Assembly (NCBI GenBank): GCA_005791875.1
Contig: SXTU01000175.1
Coordinates: forward strand, 1 to 36,467
Direction of reading: 5' to 3'
DNA from: Verrucomicrobiales bacterium
GTDB lineage: Bacteria > Verrucomicrobiota > Verrucomicrobiia > Limisphaerales > SXTU01
DNA length: 36,467 nt
A model generated the notes under the pieces. That model worked only from the letters and a program-made list of their open reading frames with translations, made no database searches and had not been told where the DNA came from. Positions 1-7,417 of the stretch are shown piece after piece. The position numbers were made by a program, and so were the translations under genes. Numbering within the stretch: the first letter of the stretch is position 1; each line of letters begins with the position of its first letter.

Positions 1-894
1 CACGGCCTTAAACGGGTCTTCCTTGCCCTCGAACTCCAGCGCGACGAAGCCCTGATAGTGAGCGGCGCGGAGAATCTTCACGAGCTTCGGGAGGTCCGCC
101 GACTGCGGGCCTTTGGTGTCCGCGCCCACGGGATTGATCTCCGTCTTGAGCTGCACGTTCACGGCGTAGGGCGCGATCTCGGCGAAGTCCTTGTAGGGAT
201 CGGCGGTGCGGAAGTTGCCGGAGTCGAGGTTCACGGCGAGCCAGCGGCTGTTGACCTGCTTGATGAGCTTGAGCAGATGTTCCGCGCTGCCGATGGCGTC
301 GTGGTTCTCGATGCCGAGGAAGATGCCTTTCTGCCCGGCGTAGTCGCAGCACTCCTCCAGCGCGGAGACGACCAGCTTGTCCGCTGCGTCGCGATCCAGT
401 TCCTTCGTCTGCCCGGCGAAGACGCGGATGTGCGGCGCGCCCAGCCCGGCGGCGCGGTCAATCCACAGCTTCGTCTGCGCGATCTCCTCGTCACGTTTCG
501 CACCTTTCGGGTGCGAGAAATTATTGCCGATCGCCGTGCCGCTGACAGCCAGGCCCTTGATGAACACGTGCCGGCGCAACTGCACGAGGTAGTCGGTGGA
601 CAGCTCGCGAGGGAAGTAATAGCCCGTTAGCTCCGCGCCGTCGCAGCCGTGTTCGGCGCAGTAGTCAACGAACTTGAACATGTCCATCGCCTGTCCGGCG
701 GGCGCAGCGCCTTTCTTTCCGGCGGGGCGCTGAACATCCGCGCCGAAGAACTCGCGGAAGGAGTAGGCGGCGAGGCTGAGTTGGAGGCGGGCCTTGCCGG
801 TGCGGCCCAGCGGCGCGATGGCGCGGGCGGCAGGCGCGGCGAGCAGGGTGGCGGCGGTGGCTTGGAGGAAATGGCGGCGGCTGGTCGTGTTCAT
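1..894 (-). CDS. Tat-exported sugar phosphate isomerase/epimerase, TIM barrel (3' end outside window)
   Basis: The reading frame is open from ATG at 894 to the window edge (298 codons, no stop reached), so the C-terminus is missing, probably by a few to a few tens of residues. The N-terminus has a twin-arginine-like signal (SRRHFLQATAATLLAAPAARA), which suggests export after folding. The body shows the xylose isomerase-like TIM-barrel pattern of the sugar phosphate isomerase/epimerase family: a CDGAELTGYYFP segment, GAPHIRVFAGQT, the metal-site-like GIFLGIENHD, AVNLDSGNF, and a terminal FVALEFEGKEDPF. Family members epimerise or isomerise keto-sugars; the substrate cannot be read from the sequence. 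It lies downstream of the S9 peptidase gene on the same strand, separated by 142 bases that hold a palindromic repeat. A second member of the family lies at 10645-11538. Family confidence is high; substrate is unknown. Confidence 0.88.
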   Translation of the reverse strand, partial: MNTTSRRHFLQATAATLLAAPAARAIAPLGRTGKARLQLSLAAYSFREFFGADVQRPAGKKGAAPAGQAMDMFKFVDYCAEHGCDGAELTGYYFPRELSTDYLVQLRRHVFIKGLAVSGTAIGNNFSHPKGAKRDEEIAQTKLWIDRAAGLGAPHIRVFAGQTKELDRDAADKLVVSALEECCDYAGQKGIFLGIENHDAIGSAEHLLKLIKQVNSRWLAVNLDSGNFRTADPYKDFAEIAPYAVNVQLKTEINPVGADTKGPQSADLPKLVKILRAAHYQGFVALEFEGKEDPFKAV

Positions 895-961
895 GGTCTG
901 GGCGCAAAGCGAACCACAAGGCACAAGGGACGGAAATGAAAAATGTGACGGCGTGCGGGGG

Positions 962-1025
962 AAACTCTTGTCCACCGAGGTTTGGAGCGCTCCAACTAAC
1001 GGATTGCGGGACAAGAGCGTCCCGC
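962..1025. repeat. Nested palindromic intergenic repeat
   Basis: Three pairings are visible in the gap between the S9 peptidase stop and the isomerase start. One is a perfect 14-base palindrome, TTGGAGCGCTCCAA (982-995). The second is a 9-base pair of arms, CTCTTGTCC (965-973) with GGACAAGAG (1009-1017), enclosing it. The third is a competing hairpin with 7-base arms, GCGGGAC (1006-1012) and GTCCCGC (1019-1025). No T-run follows on either strand, so a simple intrinsic terminator is not supported. It resembles a REP-type element; I cannot count its copies elsewhere. Confidence 0.6.
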
Positions 1026-1036
1026 TCACGGCTACC

Positions 1037-3571
1037 TCACGGTGGCGGCAGGTCGGTCGGGGTGAAGGTCGAGATCGCCGGCTCGGGAGCGCGCTTCACG
1101 AATTTGTCGAACCAGCTGAGGGTCTCCCAGACGACGTGCTCGACGCTTTCGCGGGCCTCGTAGCCGTGGCTCTCGTGGGGCAGGAGGACGAGCCGGGCGT
1201 TGCCGCCGTTGCCTTTTACGGCGTGGAATAGGCGCTCGCTCTGCATGGGGAAGGTGCCGGGATTGTTGTCGGCCTCGCCGTGGATGAGCAGCAGCGGTTC
1301 GTTGATGCGGTGGGCGAACATGAAGGGGGACATGCGCGAGTAAATCTCCGGCGCTTCCCAGAGCGTGCGGCGCTCGTTCTGGAAGCCGAAGGGCGTGAGC
1401 GTGCGGTTGTATGCGCCGCTGCGGGCGACGCCGGCCTTGAAGATGTCGGTGTGCGCCATGAGGTTCGCGACCATGAACGCGCCGTAGCTGTGGCCGGCCA
1501 CGCCCACGCGGTTCGGGTCGGTGATGCCCATCTCGACGGCCTTTTCCACGGCGGCCTTGGCGCTGCTGATGATCTGCTCGAGGAAGGTGTCGTTGGCTTT
1601 CTTGGTGTCGCCGATGACGGGCATCGTGGCGCTGTCGAGCACGGCGTAGCCCTGCGTGACGAGGAAGAGGTGGCTTGCGCCGCTGAAGCTCGTGTAGCGG
1701 TTTGCGCTGGTGGTGACCTGGCCGGCGGTGTCGCTGTCGTTGAACTCGCGCGGGTAGGCCCAGAGGATCGTCGGCAAGCGCTGGCCGGGCTGGTAGTCGG
1801 CCGGCAAGTAAAGTGTGAAGGAGAGCGGCACGCCATCGGGGCGCTGGTAGGTGACGAGCTGTTTGCGGATGCCTCGGAGCTGCGGCATGAGGTCGGGGAA
1901 ATCGGTGAGCGGTTTGCGCGCGCCGTCGGCCAGGGTGCGGATGAAGTAGTTGGCCGGACGCGTGGGTGACTCGCGGCGCGTGATGAACTCGGCACCGTCG
2001 GGCGTGAGCATGGCGACGACGGATTCGTGGCCGGACTCGTCGCTCTGGAAGAGGCGCTCGGAGCGATGCGATGTGAGGTTGAAGGTGTCGAGGAAGGGAC
2101 GTTCGCCGTCGGGAGTCGCGCCCGCGCCGACGAGGAAGAGGCTGCCCTCGTTCACGCGCGCGACACGGAAACCGTTGGTCAAGGGGCGCAACAGCGGCGA
2201 GCCGGGGTCGCCATAGCGGTCCTGCGAGGACACGTCCCAGAGCAGGCGGGATCGCTCGGCAGGCGCGTTGGGGTTGATGAGCCAGGTGCGGTTCCAGCGG
2301 CGGCTGGCCTGATATTCGCGCACGAGGGCCACGTCGGGGCGCTCCGACCAGGTCAGCCCTTGGAAGCGGTGCTCCGTCTTCTCCAACTCGGTCGGGTTTC
2401 CGGTGAAGGGCGCGTCGAGCATCTGGATGCGGTCGCGGTGCGGGACTTTCTTGCGCGGGTCGCCGCCGTCGAGCGCCTCGACCCACGCGAGCGTCGCGGG
2501 GCTGGTCGGTCGCCATTGGTAGCTGCGCGGGCCGGTGCGCACGCCGCCGATGGGGATTTCCTCCGCGAGCGGGAGGGTGGCGAGGTGGAACGCGACCTTG
2601 CCGTCGAGGCCGAGGACTTCAACCGCGCGCGGAAACATCGAGGCCGGGAGCTGATAGGAGTAGGGCCGCTGAATGCGCGAGACGAGAACGAGTTGGCCGT
2701 TGGGCGAGGGATCAATCGTGGAGAAAACGGCGGGCGCGCCGACGGGCTTGGTGTCGCCGTTCTTCGCATTGACGAGCGCGATCTGCGATGTGGCGTAGTA
2801 GTCGAAGAGTTCCTCGCCGTGCGGTGAGTCGAGCAGGTCTTGGAAGGTCCGAGCGGGTGCGGCCTTGCCGGATGACTCCTGCACGAGGGGGCCGCCGGAG
2901 ACGCGCGGCTCGACAGGCGGCTTGGGGCGGTTTGCGACGATCGTCTGGCAGATGATGGACTGGCTGTCGGGCATCCATTGAAACGCCTCGCCGGACACTG
3001 CGTTGATGCCACCGCGGAGGCGGCGGACGGAGCCGCGTTTTCCATCTCCCACCCACAGCTCGACCTCGCGGGAGCCGAAGCGGAGGAACGCAAATTGTTT
3101 TCCATCGGGCGACCATGATGGTGGCGTGATTCGCGCGCTGGCCGGAATGGCGATGGCGCGCTCTTTGCCCTCCGGGACCGGGTGCAAGGTGAGTTCAACG
3201 CAGCGCGCGGTGCGATGCGGGCCGTTGTTCGCGGGGTTGATGCGCAGGCCGGCGAGGCGCAGGCCGGGTTCGGCCAAGTCCGCGACAGGCGGATGGCGTT
3301 CGGCGCGATAAATGATCATGGCGTCGCGCTGCGGGTTGAAGTGGACCGAAGGCGGGGCCGGGGTAGAGAGCAGTTCGCCGATGGGGGCTGGGGCCTTCTG
3401 ATAACCGCCTTCCGCCGCGAATAAGCCGGGCGCGCACAATCCCCATGCCAGCAGCAGTCCGAGGAACGCTGCGTGCGTCTGTAGCCAATTGCCGGAGGGG
3501 CGGGAGATCGGGTCTGAGCTGAACGTGGTGAGACAGTGGCAGAGGGCCAGAGGTGGGGCAAGCGGAACCAT
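1037..3571 (-). CDS. Secreted S9 family serine peptidase (prolyl oligopeptidase fold, glutamyl endopeptidase-like)
   Basis: An 844-residue protein with an N-terminal beta-propeller (WSPDGKQFAFLR-type blades, roughly residues 60-560) and a C-terminal alpha/beta hydrolase domain. The catalytic triad is readable: Ser695 in GHSYGAFM, Asp768 in HGEADNNPGT and His802 in HESHGY. The GHSYGAFM and GEADNNPGT forms match the S9 branch that includes plant chloroplast glutamyl endopeptidase; cleavage after acidic residues is an inference from that likeness. A hydrophobic stretch (FLGLLLAWGLCAPGLFA, about residues 36-52) looks like a signal peptide, but it is preceded by an unusually long, poorly charged leader, so the annotated ATG at 3571 may not be the true start. 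That ATG lies directly beside a long hairpin at 3573-3638. The gene is on the same strand as the methyltransferase upstream, with a 62-base gap. Confidence 0.93.
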   Translation of the reverse strand: MVPLAPPLALCHCLTTFSSDPISRPSGNWLQTHAAFLGLLLAWGLCAPGLFAAEGGYQKAPAPIGELLSTPAPPSVHFNPQRDAMIIYRAERHPPVADLAEPGLRLAGLRINPANNGPHRTARCVELTLHPVPEGKERAIAIPASARITPPSWSPDGKQFAFLRFGSREVELWVGDGKRGSVRRLRGGINAVSGEAFQWMPDSQSIICQTIVANRPKPPVEPRVSGGPLVQESSGKAAPARTFQDLLDSPHGEELFDYYATSQIALVNAKNGDTKPVGAPAVFSTIDPSPNGQLVLVSRIQRPYSYQLPASMFPRAVEVLGLDGKVAFHLATLPLAEEIPIGGVRTGPRSYQWRPTSPATLAWVEALDGGDPRKKVPHRDRIQMLDAPFTGNPTELEKTEHRFQGLTWSERPDVALVREYQASRRWNRTWLINPNAPAERSRLLWDVSSQDRYGDPGSPLLRPLTNGFRVARVNEGSLFLVGAGATPDGERPFLDTFNLTSHRSERLFQSDESGHESVVAMLTPDGAEFITRRESPTRPANYFIRTLADGARKPLTDFPDLMPQLRGIRKQLVTYQRPDGVPLSFTLYLPADYQPGQRLPTILWAYPREFNDSDTAGQVTTSANRYTSFSGASHLFLVTQGYAVLDSATMPVIGDTKKANDTFLEQIISSAKAAVEKAVEMGITDPNRVGVAGHSYGAFMVANLMAHTDIFKAGVARSGAYNRTLTPFGFQNERRTLWEAPEIYSRMSPFMFAHRINEPLLLIHGEADNNPGTFPMQSERLFHAVKGNGGNARLVLLPHESHGYEARESVEHVVWETLSWFDKFVKRAPEPAISTFTPTDLPPP

Positions 3572-3572
3572 T

Positions 3573-3638
3573 GTTGAAGAGGTGAAGGGTTGAAGAAGGA
3601 ACTGCCCGTTCCACTCTTCAACCCTTCACATCTTCAAC
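3573..3638. repeat. Long near-perfect inverted repeat filling the methyltransferase-peptidase gap
   Basis: Arms of 24 bases at 3573-3596 and 3615-3638 are complementary with one mismatch. The 18-base centre contains a further 5-base stem, GGAAC (3598-3602) with GTTCC (3608-3612). Each arm is made of degenerate units of about 8 bases of the type GGTGAAGG/GTTGAAGA. The element runs from 2 bases upstream of the peptidase ATG to just past the stop codon of the methyltransferase (3634-3636), so it occupies the whole gap and overlaps the stop. Transcribed from the minus strand it would form a very stable hairpin immediately before the annotated peptidase start. Confidence 0.85.
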
Positions 3639-4842
3639 ACCTCTCCTGCACCAGTGCCGAGAAACTCCGGCCCAGGTGGTCGGGATGGGTGAGCGTCTGG
3701 AACTGGCGCACGCGCTCGCGGGGCCATTCGCCGAAGCCGGCGGGCTGCTGCATCGTGCGCTGGGCGATGCGCGTGAGGAAACGGGATTGCTCGGTCAGCT
3801 CCACCGTGGCGAGGCCGGCGCGTGCGCCCGCGTGAGTGACGGCGGCGAAGTTGACATGGGCAGTGATGTCCTGAGTGCCGGGCACGGCGAGGATGTCGTC
3901 AACGAGTTGGTGGTCGCGGTAGGCGCGGAGCGTGCCGTGGGGCTTGCTGGGATTGATGGCATCGCCGCTGGTGTGGCCGTAGTCGAACGTCATCAGCTTT
4001 CCATGGCGAAGGCTCTGCGCGGCGATGCTCCACCAAAACTCGGCGAAGGGCATTCGCTCCAGGATGAAGCCGTCCGGCAGCACTGGCGCGAGGCTGACCC
4101 ATGAGCTTTCGCGGAGCGACTCGTCGAGGCCGCCCAGCGCGGCGGAGGGTTGCGCGAGCACGGCGACATTCGCGTGCAGCTCCGGTAGGCGCGTCCACAT
4201 GAAGCGTTCACCGATGGTCCGCACGCCCCACTCGAACCACCGCTGTTCCGCCCCGCTCCACGCGAGGCGGTGGACGGGGAGGGCATCTAGCAGCTCGTTA
4301 GCAAAGATGACACCGGTCACGCCGCCTGCCTGCTGGACTTCGCCCCAGTTCGCGAACCACTTCACGCGCGGGGCGAAGATGCTCAGTCGTTCGCGTTGCC
4401 ACTCCTGCCGACGTGGCGAGGGGTCGAGTAACCAATACTCCACGCGTTCCAAGAGGTCGGGTCGCCGCTTTCGCAACCAGAGCAGGATGTCCTCGGCAAG
4501 TTGCCCATCATGCGCGCCCGCCTCGACGATCTGGAGCGGCGCGTCGGCCGTTCCGCGTTCCGCATTCCGGGTTCCGAGTTCGTCGAGCCATCCGGCGAAC
4601 TGGAACGCCAGCAGTTGCCCGAACAGCTCGCCGACGCTGACGCTCGTGTAGAAGTCCCCGCGCTGGCCAACGGCCGCGCGGTTGCTTTCATAGTAGCCGT
4701 GCTCCGGGTGGTAGAGCGCGATCTCCATGAATCGCGCGCAGGGCAGAGGACCGGTGCGCGCGATCTCCTCGTGGAGAATTGCCTCCAACAAAGGCGATGG
4801 CTTGCAGTCAGCCTCATTATTCGCTATCACACGCCTAAACAC
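3634..4842 (-). CDS. SAM-dependent methyltransferase, MidA/NDUFAF7 family (COG1565, DUF185)
   Basis: A 402-residue protein typical of the family in length. Recognisable blocks in order are PCARFMEIALYHPEHGYY near the N-terminus, GDFYTSVSVGELFGQLLA, the SAM-binding IVEAGAHDGQLAEDIL, and VIFANELLDALPVHRL. Family members include mitochondrial NDUFAF7, which methylates an arginine of complex I subunit NDUFS2; the bacterial target is unknown. The annotated start is GTG at 4842, only 17 bases from the divergent pilT start; another GTG lies four codons in (4830), so the true start is uncertain. Between the FAGWLDEL helix and the SAM-binding strand the protein carries a short segment, GTRNAERGTADAP, encoded by a heptamer tandem repeat (4551-4578), probably a tolerated linker insertion. 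The stop codon lies inside the hairpin at 3573-3638. Confidence 0.92.
   Translation of the reverse strand: MFRRVIANNEADCKPSPLLEAILHEEIARTGPLPCARFMEIALYHPEHGYYESNRAAVGQRGDFYTSVSVGELFGQLLAFQFAGWLDELGTRNAERGTADAPLQIVEAGAHDGQLAEDILLWLRKRRPDLLERVEYWLLDPSPRRQEWQRERLSIFAPRVKWFANWGEVQQAGGVTGVIFANELLDALPVHRLAWSGAEQRWFEWGVRTIGERFMWTRLPELHANVAVLAQPSAALGGLDESLRESSWVSLAPVLPDGFILERMPFAEFWWSIAAQSLRHGKLMTFDYGHTSGDAINPSKPHGTLRAYRDHQLVDDILAVPGTQDITAHVNFAAVTHAGARAGLATVELTEQSRFLTRIAQRTMQQPAGFGEWPRERVRQFQTLTHPDHLGRSFSALVQERC
4551..4578. repeat. Heptamer tandem array inside the methyltransferase gene
   Basis: Four consecutive 7-base units on the plus strand, TTCCGCG, TTCCGCA, TTCCGGG and TTCCGAG, followed by a partial TTCG. 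Read on the coding (minus) strand it gives the in-frame linker around TRNAERGT. It is the same style of short-unit repeat found in the neighbouring gaps, here inside a coding sequence. Confidence 0.8.
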
Positions 4843-4859
4843 AGTCTGGGATTCCGATT

Positions 4860-5972
4860 ATGGCCAAGATTGACGCGTTCTTCAACTTGATGATGCAGCA
4901 GAAGGCCTCCGATCTTCACCTGGCCTCGGGCAGCCCGCCCATTCTCCGCATCAGCGGCGAAATGCGCCGCGTGGACTACCCGCCGCTGGAGAGCGACGCG
5001 CTCAAGGCGATGCTCTACGAAATCGCGCCGGAGATCAAAGTGAAGCAGTTCGAGGAAACCGGCGACGTGGATTTCGGCTACGAAATCCCGAACGTCGCCC
5101 GCTTCCGCGCCAACTTCTTCAACCAGAAATACGGCTGCTCGGCCGTGTTTCGCCAGATTCCCAGCACGGTGCTGTCGTTCGAGGATTTCGAGAAGTTCGA
5201 CGCGCCCCTGCCCGCCGTGCTGCGCAAGTTCCCGATGATGCACAAGGGCCTCGTGCTCGTCACCGGCCCCACCGGCTCCGGTAAGTCCACCACGCTCGCC
5301 GCGATGATTGACTACGCGAACAAGAACCGCGACGACCACATCCTCACCGTCTAGGACCCCATCGAGTTCGTCCACCAGAGCAAGCGCTGCCTCATCAACC
5401 ACCGCGAGGTCGGGATGCACACGAAGTCCTTCGCCTCCGCGCTCAAGGGCGCGCTGCGCGAAGACCCGGACATCATTCTGGTCGGCGAAATGCGTGACTT
5501 GGAAACCATCGAACTGGCGCTCACGGCGGCGAGCACGGGCCACCTCGTCTTCGGCACCCTGCACACGCCCAGCGCCGCGAAGACCGTGGACCGTATCATC
5601 GACGTGTTTCCCGCCGACCAGCAGAACAAGGTGCGCGCGACGCTCTCCGAGGCGCTCAAGGGCGTGGTGGCGCAGAACCTCTTCAAGCGCATCGACAAGC
5701 CCGGCCGCGTGGCCGCGCTGGAGATTCTCGTCTTCACCACTGCCGTCGCGAACATGGTGCGCGAGGGCAAGACCCACCAGATTCCCGGCATGATTCAAGT
5801 TGGCAAGAAGCTCGGCAACACGCCGCTCGACGACTCGATCATGGAGCACCTGCGCATGAAACGCATCGCGGCGAAGGACGCCTTCGACAAGGCGCTCGAC
5901 AAGAAAAAGTTCTTCTCTTTCCTCACGCCGGCGGAGCAGGAGGAGGCGCGGTCGAATGGCGATGCGGATTGA
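4860..5972 (+). pseudogene. pilT: pilT, type IV pilus retraction ATPase, interrupted by an in-frame amber codon
   Basis: The reading frame encodes a complete 370-residue PilT if codon 165 (TAG at 5352-5354) is read as sense. The first part (164 residues) has the N-terminal PAS-like domain and Walker A GPTGSGKST at residues 136-144. The stop falls in the Asp box: the sequence reads HILTV[12 protein letters not shown] where PilT proteins have TVEDPIEF or TIEDPIEF, so a GAG to TAG change removes a conserved glutamate. After the stop the same frame continues intact with Walker [10 protein letters not shown], the His box [11 protein letters not shown] and a normal C-terminus. PilT hydrolyses ATP at the inner face of the pilus machine to depolymerise pilin and drive twitching. 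Without suppression the product would lack Walker B and be inactive. No second lesion is visible, so this is a very recent mutation, a consensus error, or readthrough. A paralogue follows at 6106. No clear ribosome binding site precedes the ATG. Confidence 0.9.
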
Positions 5973-6019
5973 ACCACTGCTGGCTTTGATTTCAACCATG
6001 CACCCTTGTTTCATTTCGC

Positions 6020-6086
6020 GTGTTGCGTGTTGCGTGTTGCGTGACTCGGGCGCAGCGCGTTCTGGGCGCGTCACGCGTCACGCAAC
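6020..6086. repeat. GTGTTGC heptamer array with inverted arm in the pilT-pilT2 gap
   Basis: Three exact GTGTTGC units at 6020-6040 are followed by GTGACTC. The arm GTTGCGTGAC (6036-6045) is exactly complementary to GTCACGCAAC (6077-6086), giving a 10-base stem with a 31-base loop. The right arm is itself preceded by a second CGCGTCACG copy. It fills much of the 133-base gap between the two ATPase genes, leaving only about 20 bases before the ATG at 6106. Confidence 0.75.
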
Positions 6087-6105
6087 CCGCCCCACGCCCT
6101 GACCC

Positions 6106-7314
6106 ATGCGCACCAACGAACTCGACTACCTCCTCACCACGATGTTGGACTCCAACAAGGATGTCTCCGACCTCAACATCACCGTGGACAAGCCGCTCCA
6201 AGTGGAGTCCTCCGGCCAGCTCGTCGCCGTGCCCATCAACCCGCCGGTGGACCGCCTCACTCCGTTCCAGACCGAGCAGATCGCCCTGAACCTCATCGGT
6301 GGCAGCCGCCGCCTCACGGAGGACCTGCTGCGCACCGGCTCGTGCGACTCCTCCTACTCACTCGGCCAGAAGGCGCGCTTCCGCGTGAACATCTTTTCGC
6401 AGCGCGGCAACTACTCCTGCATCCTGCGCAAGCTCACCACCCAGATCCCCACCCTGGAGCAGCTCAAGCTCCCGCCGATCTTCAAGGAGATCTCGAAGGA
6501 AAAAACCGGCCTCATCCTCGTCACCGGCGCGACCGGCTCCGGCAAGTCCACCACGCTTGCGGCGCTGCTCAACGACCTCAACGAGAACAAATCCATCCAC
6601 ATCGTCACGCTCGAGGACCCGGTCGAGTTCGTGCATCCGCAGAAGAAGGCGACCTTCAACCAGCGCGAGATGGGCACGGACTTCGACCGCTTCTCCAGCG
6701 GCCTGCGCGCCGCCCTGCGCCAGGCCCCGAAGATCATTCTCGTCGGCGAAATGCGTGACCGCGAGACCGTCGAGCTGGGCCTCTCCGCCGCTGAGACCGG
6801 CCACCTCGTGATGAGCACGCTGCACACGATTGACTGCGGCCAGACCATCAACCGCATCCTGGGCATGTTCGACCTGAGCGAGCAGGACCAGATCCGCGAG
6901 CGCCTTGCGGACACGCTGCGGTGGGTCGTCAGCCAGCGCCTCGCGCCGAAAGTGGGCGGCGGACGCCAGGCCATCCTCGAGATCATGGGCAACAGCGTCC
7001 GCACCAAGGAGTCCATCCTTCAGGGCGAAGCCGAGGGCAAGACCTTCTACGAGATCATCGAGGCCAGCTACACCTTCGGCTGGAAGAGCTTTGACCAGGC
7101 GTGCATGGAAGCCTTCGAGCAGAACCTCATCACCGAGGAAAGCGCCTTGCTCTATTGCAGCAAGAAAGGCCCGACCTCGCGCGGCATTGACAACATCAAG
7201 AAGAAGCGCGGCGAGGTGACCACCAACGTCACCAGCCTGGGCATGAAAAAGGACGGCCCCGCGCACGGCTCACCCGCCGCCGCCCCGCCCCCGCTGACTT
7301 TGAAACTCAAGTGA
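6106..7314 (+). CDS. Second PilT/PilU-family type IV pilus ATPase
   Basis: A 402-residue intact ATPase of the PilT/PilU family. It shows an N-terminal PAS-like domain, Walker A GATGSGKST (residues 141-149), the Asp box IVTLEDPVEFVHP with its glutamate encoded GAG, Walker [10 protein letters not shown], and a His box TGHLVMSTLHT. The C-terminal ~60 residues form a longer, Lys/Gly then Ala/Pro-rich tail than in the first copy, resembling the extended tails of PilU-like proteins. It could be a retraction ATPase in its own right or an accessory to PilT; the sequence alone does not decide. It is co-directional with the interrupted pilT upstream and with the receiver-like gene downstream, and may be the only functional retraction ATPase at this locus if the upstream stop is real. 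Confidence 0.93.
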   Translation: MRTNELDYLLTTMLDSNKDVSDLNITVDKPLQVESSGQLVAVPINPPVDRLTPFQTEQIALNLIGGSRRLTEDLLRTGSCDSSYSLGQKARFRVNIFSQRGNYSCILRKLTTQIPTLEQLKLPPIFKEISKEKTGLILVTGATGSGKSTTLAALLNDLNENKSIHIVTLEDPVEFVHPQKKATFNQREMGTDFDRFSSGLRAALRQAPKIILVGEMRDRETVELGLSAAETGHLVMSTLHTIDCGQTINRILGMFDLSEQDQIRERLADTLRWVVSQRLAPKVGGGRQAILEIMGNSVRTKESILQGEAEGKTFYEIIEASYTFGWKSFDQACMEAFEQNLITEESALLYCSKKGPTSRGIDNIKKKRGEVTTNVTSLGMKKDGPAHGSPAAAPPPLTLKLK

Positions 7315-7325
7315 CCATGAACCCC

Positions 7326-7401
7326 GGGAGCAGGATTAGGATCAGGATAACGAGCCGGAGCGCTCCGTCCGCTTCCTCTTCCTGCTCGTAATCCTGCTCC
7401 C
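7326..7401. repeat. Hairpin repeat with palindromic core upstream of the receiver-like gene
   Basis: A 13-base arm, GGGAGCAGGATTA (7326-7338), is perfectly complementary to TAATCCTGCTCCC (7389-7401). Inside are degenerate GGATNA/AGGAT units and a perfect 12-base palindrome CGGAGCGCTCCG (7356-7367). A pyrimidine-only tract (7396-7416) follows and runs up to the ATG at 7418, so no purine-rich ribosome binding site is present for that gene. Confidence 0.75.
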
Positions 7402-7417
7402 TCCCTCTCCCTCTCCC

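Noticed and set aside
5352-5354. Programmed recoding (pyrrolysine or selenocysteine-like) at the pilT stop
   Set aside because: The codon is TAG at a conserved Glu position, with no evident stem-loop after it and no recoding gene in the window; a point mutation or error is simpler.
4827-6074. 415-codon open frame on the minus strand across pilT
   Set aside because: It is the antisense shadow of pilT; the translation has no recognisable domain and its upstream end lies in the heptamer repeat.
6020-6086. CRISPR-like array
   Set aside because: The repeats are contiguous 7-base units without spacers and there are no cas genes in the window.
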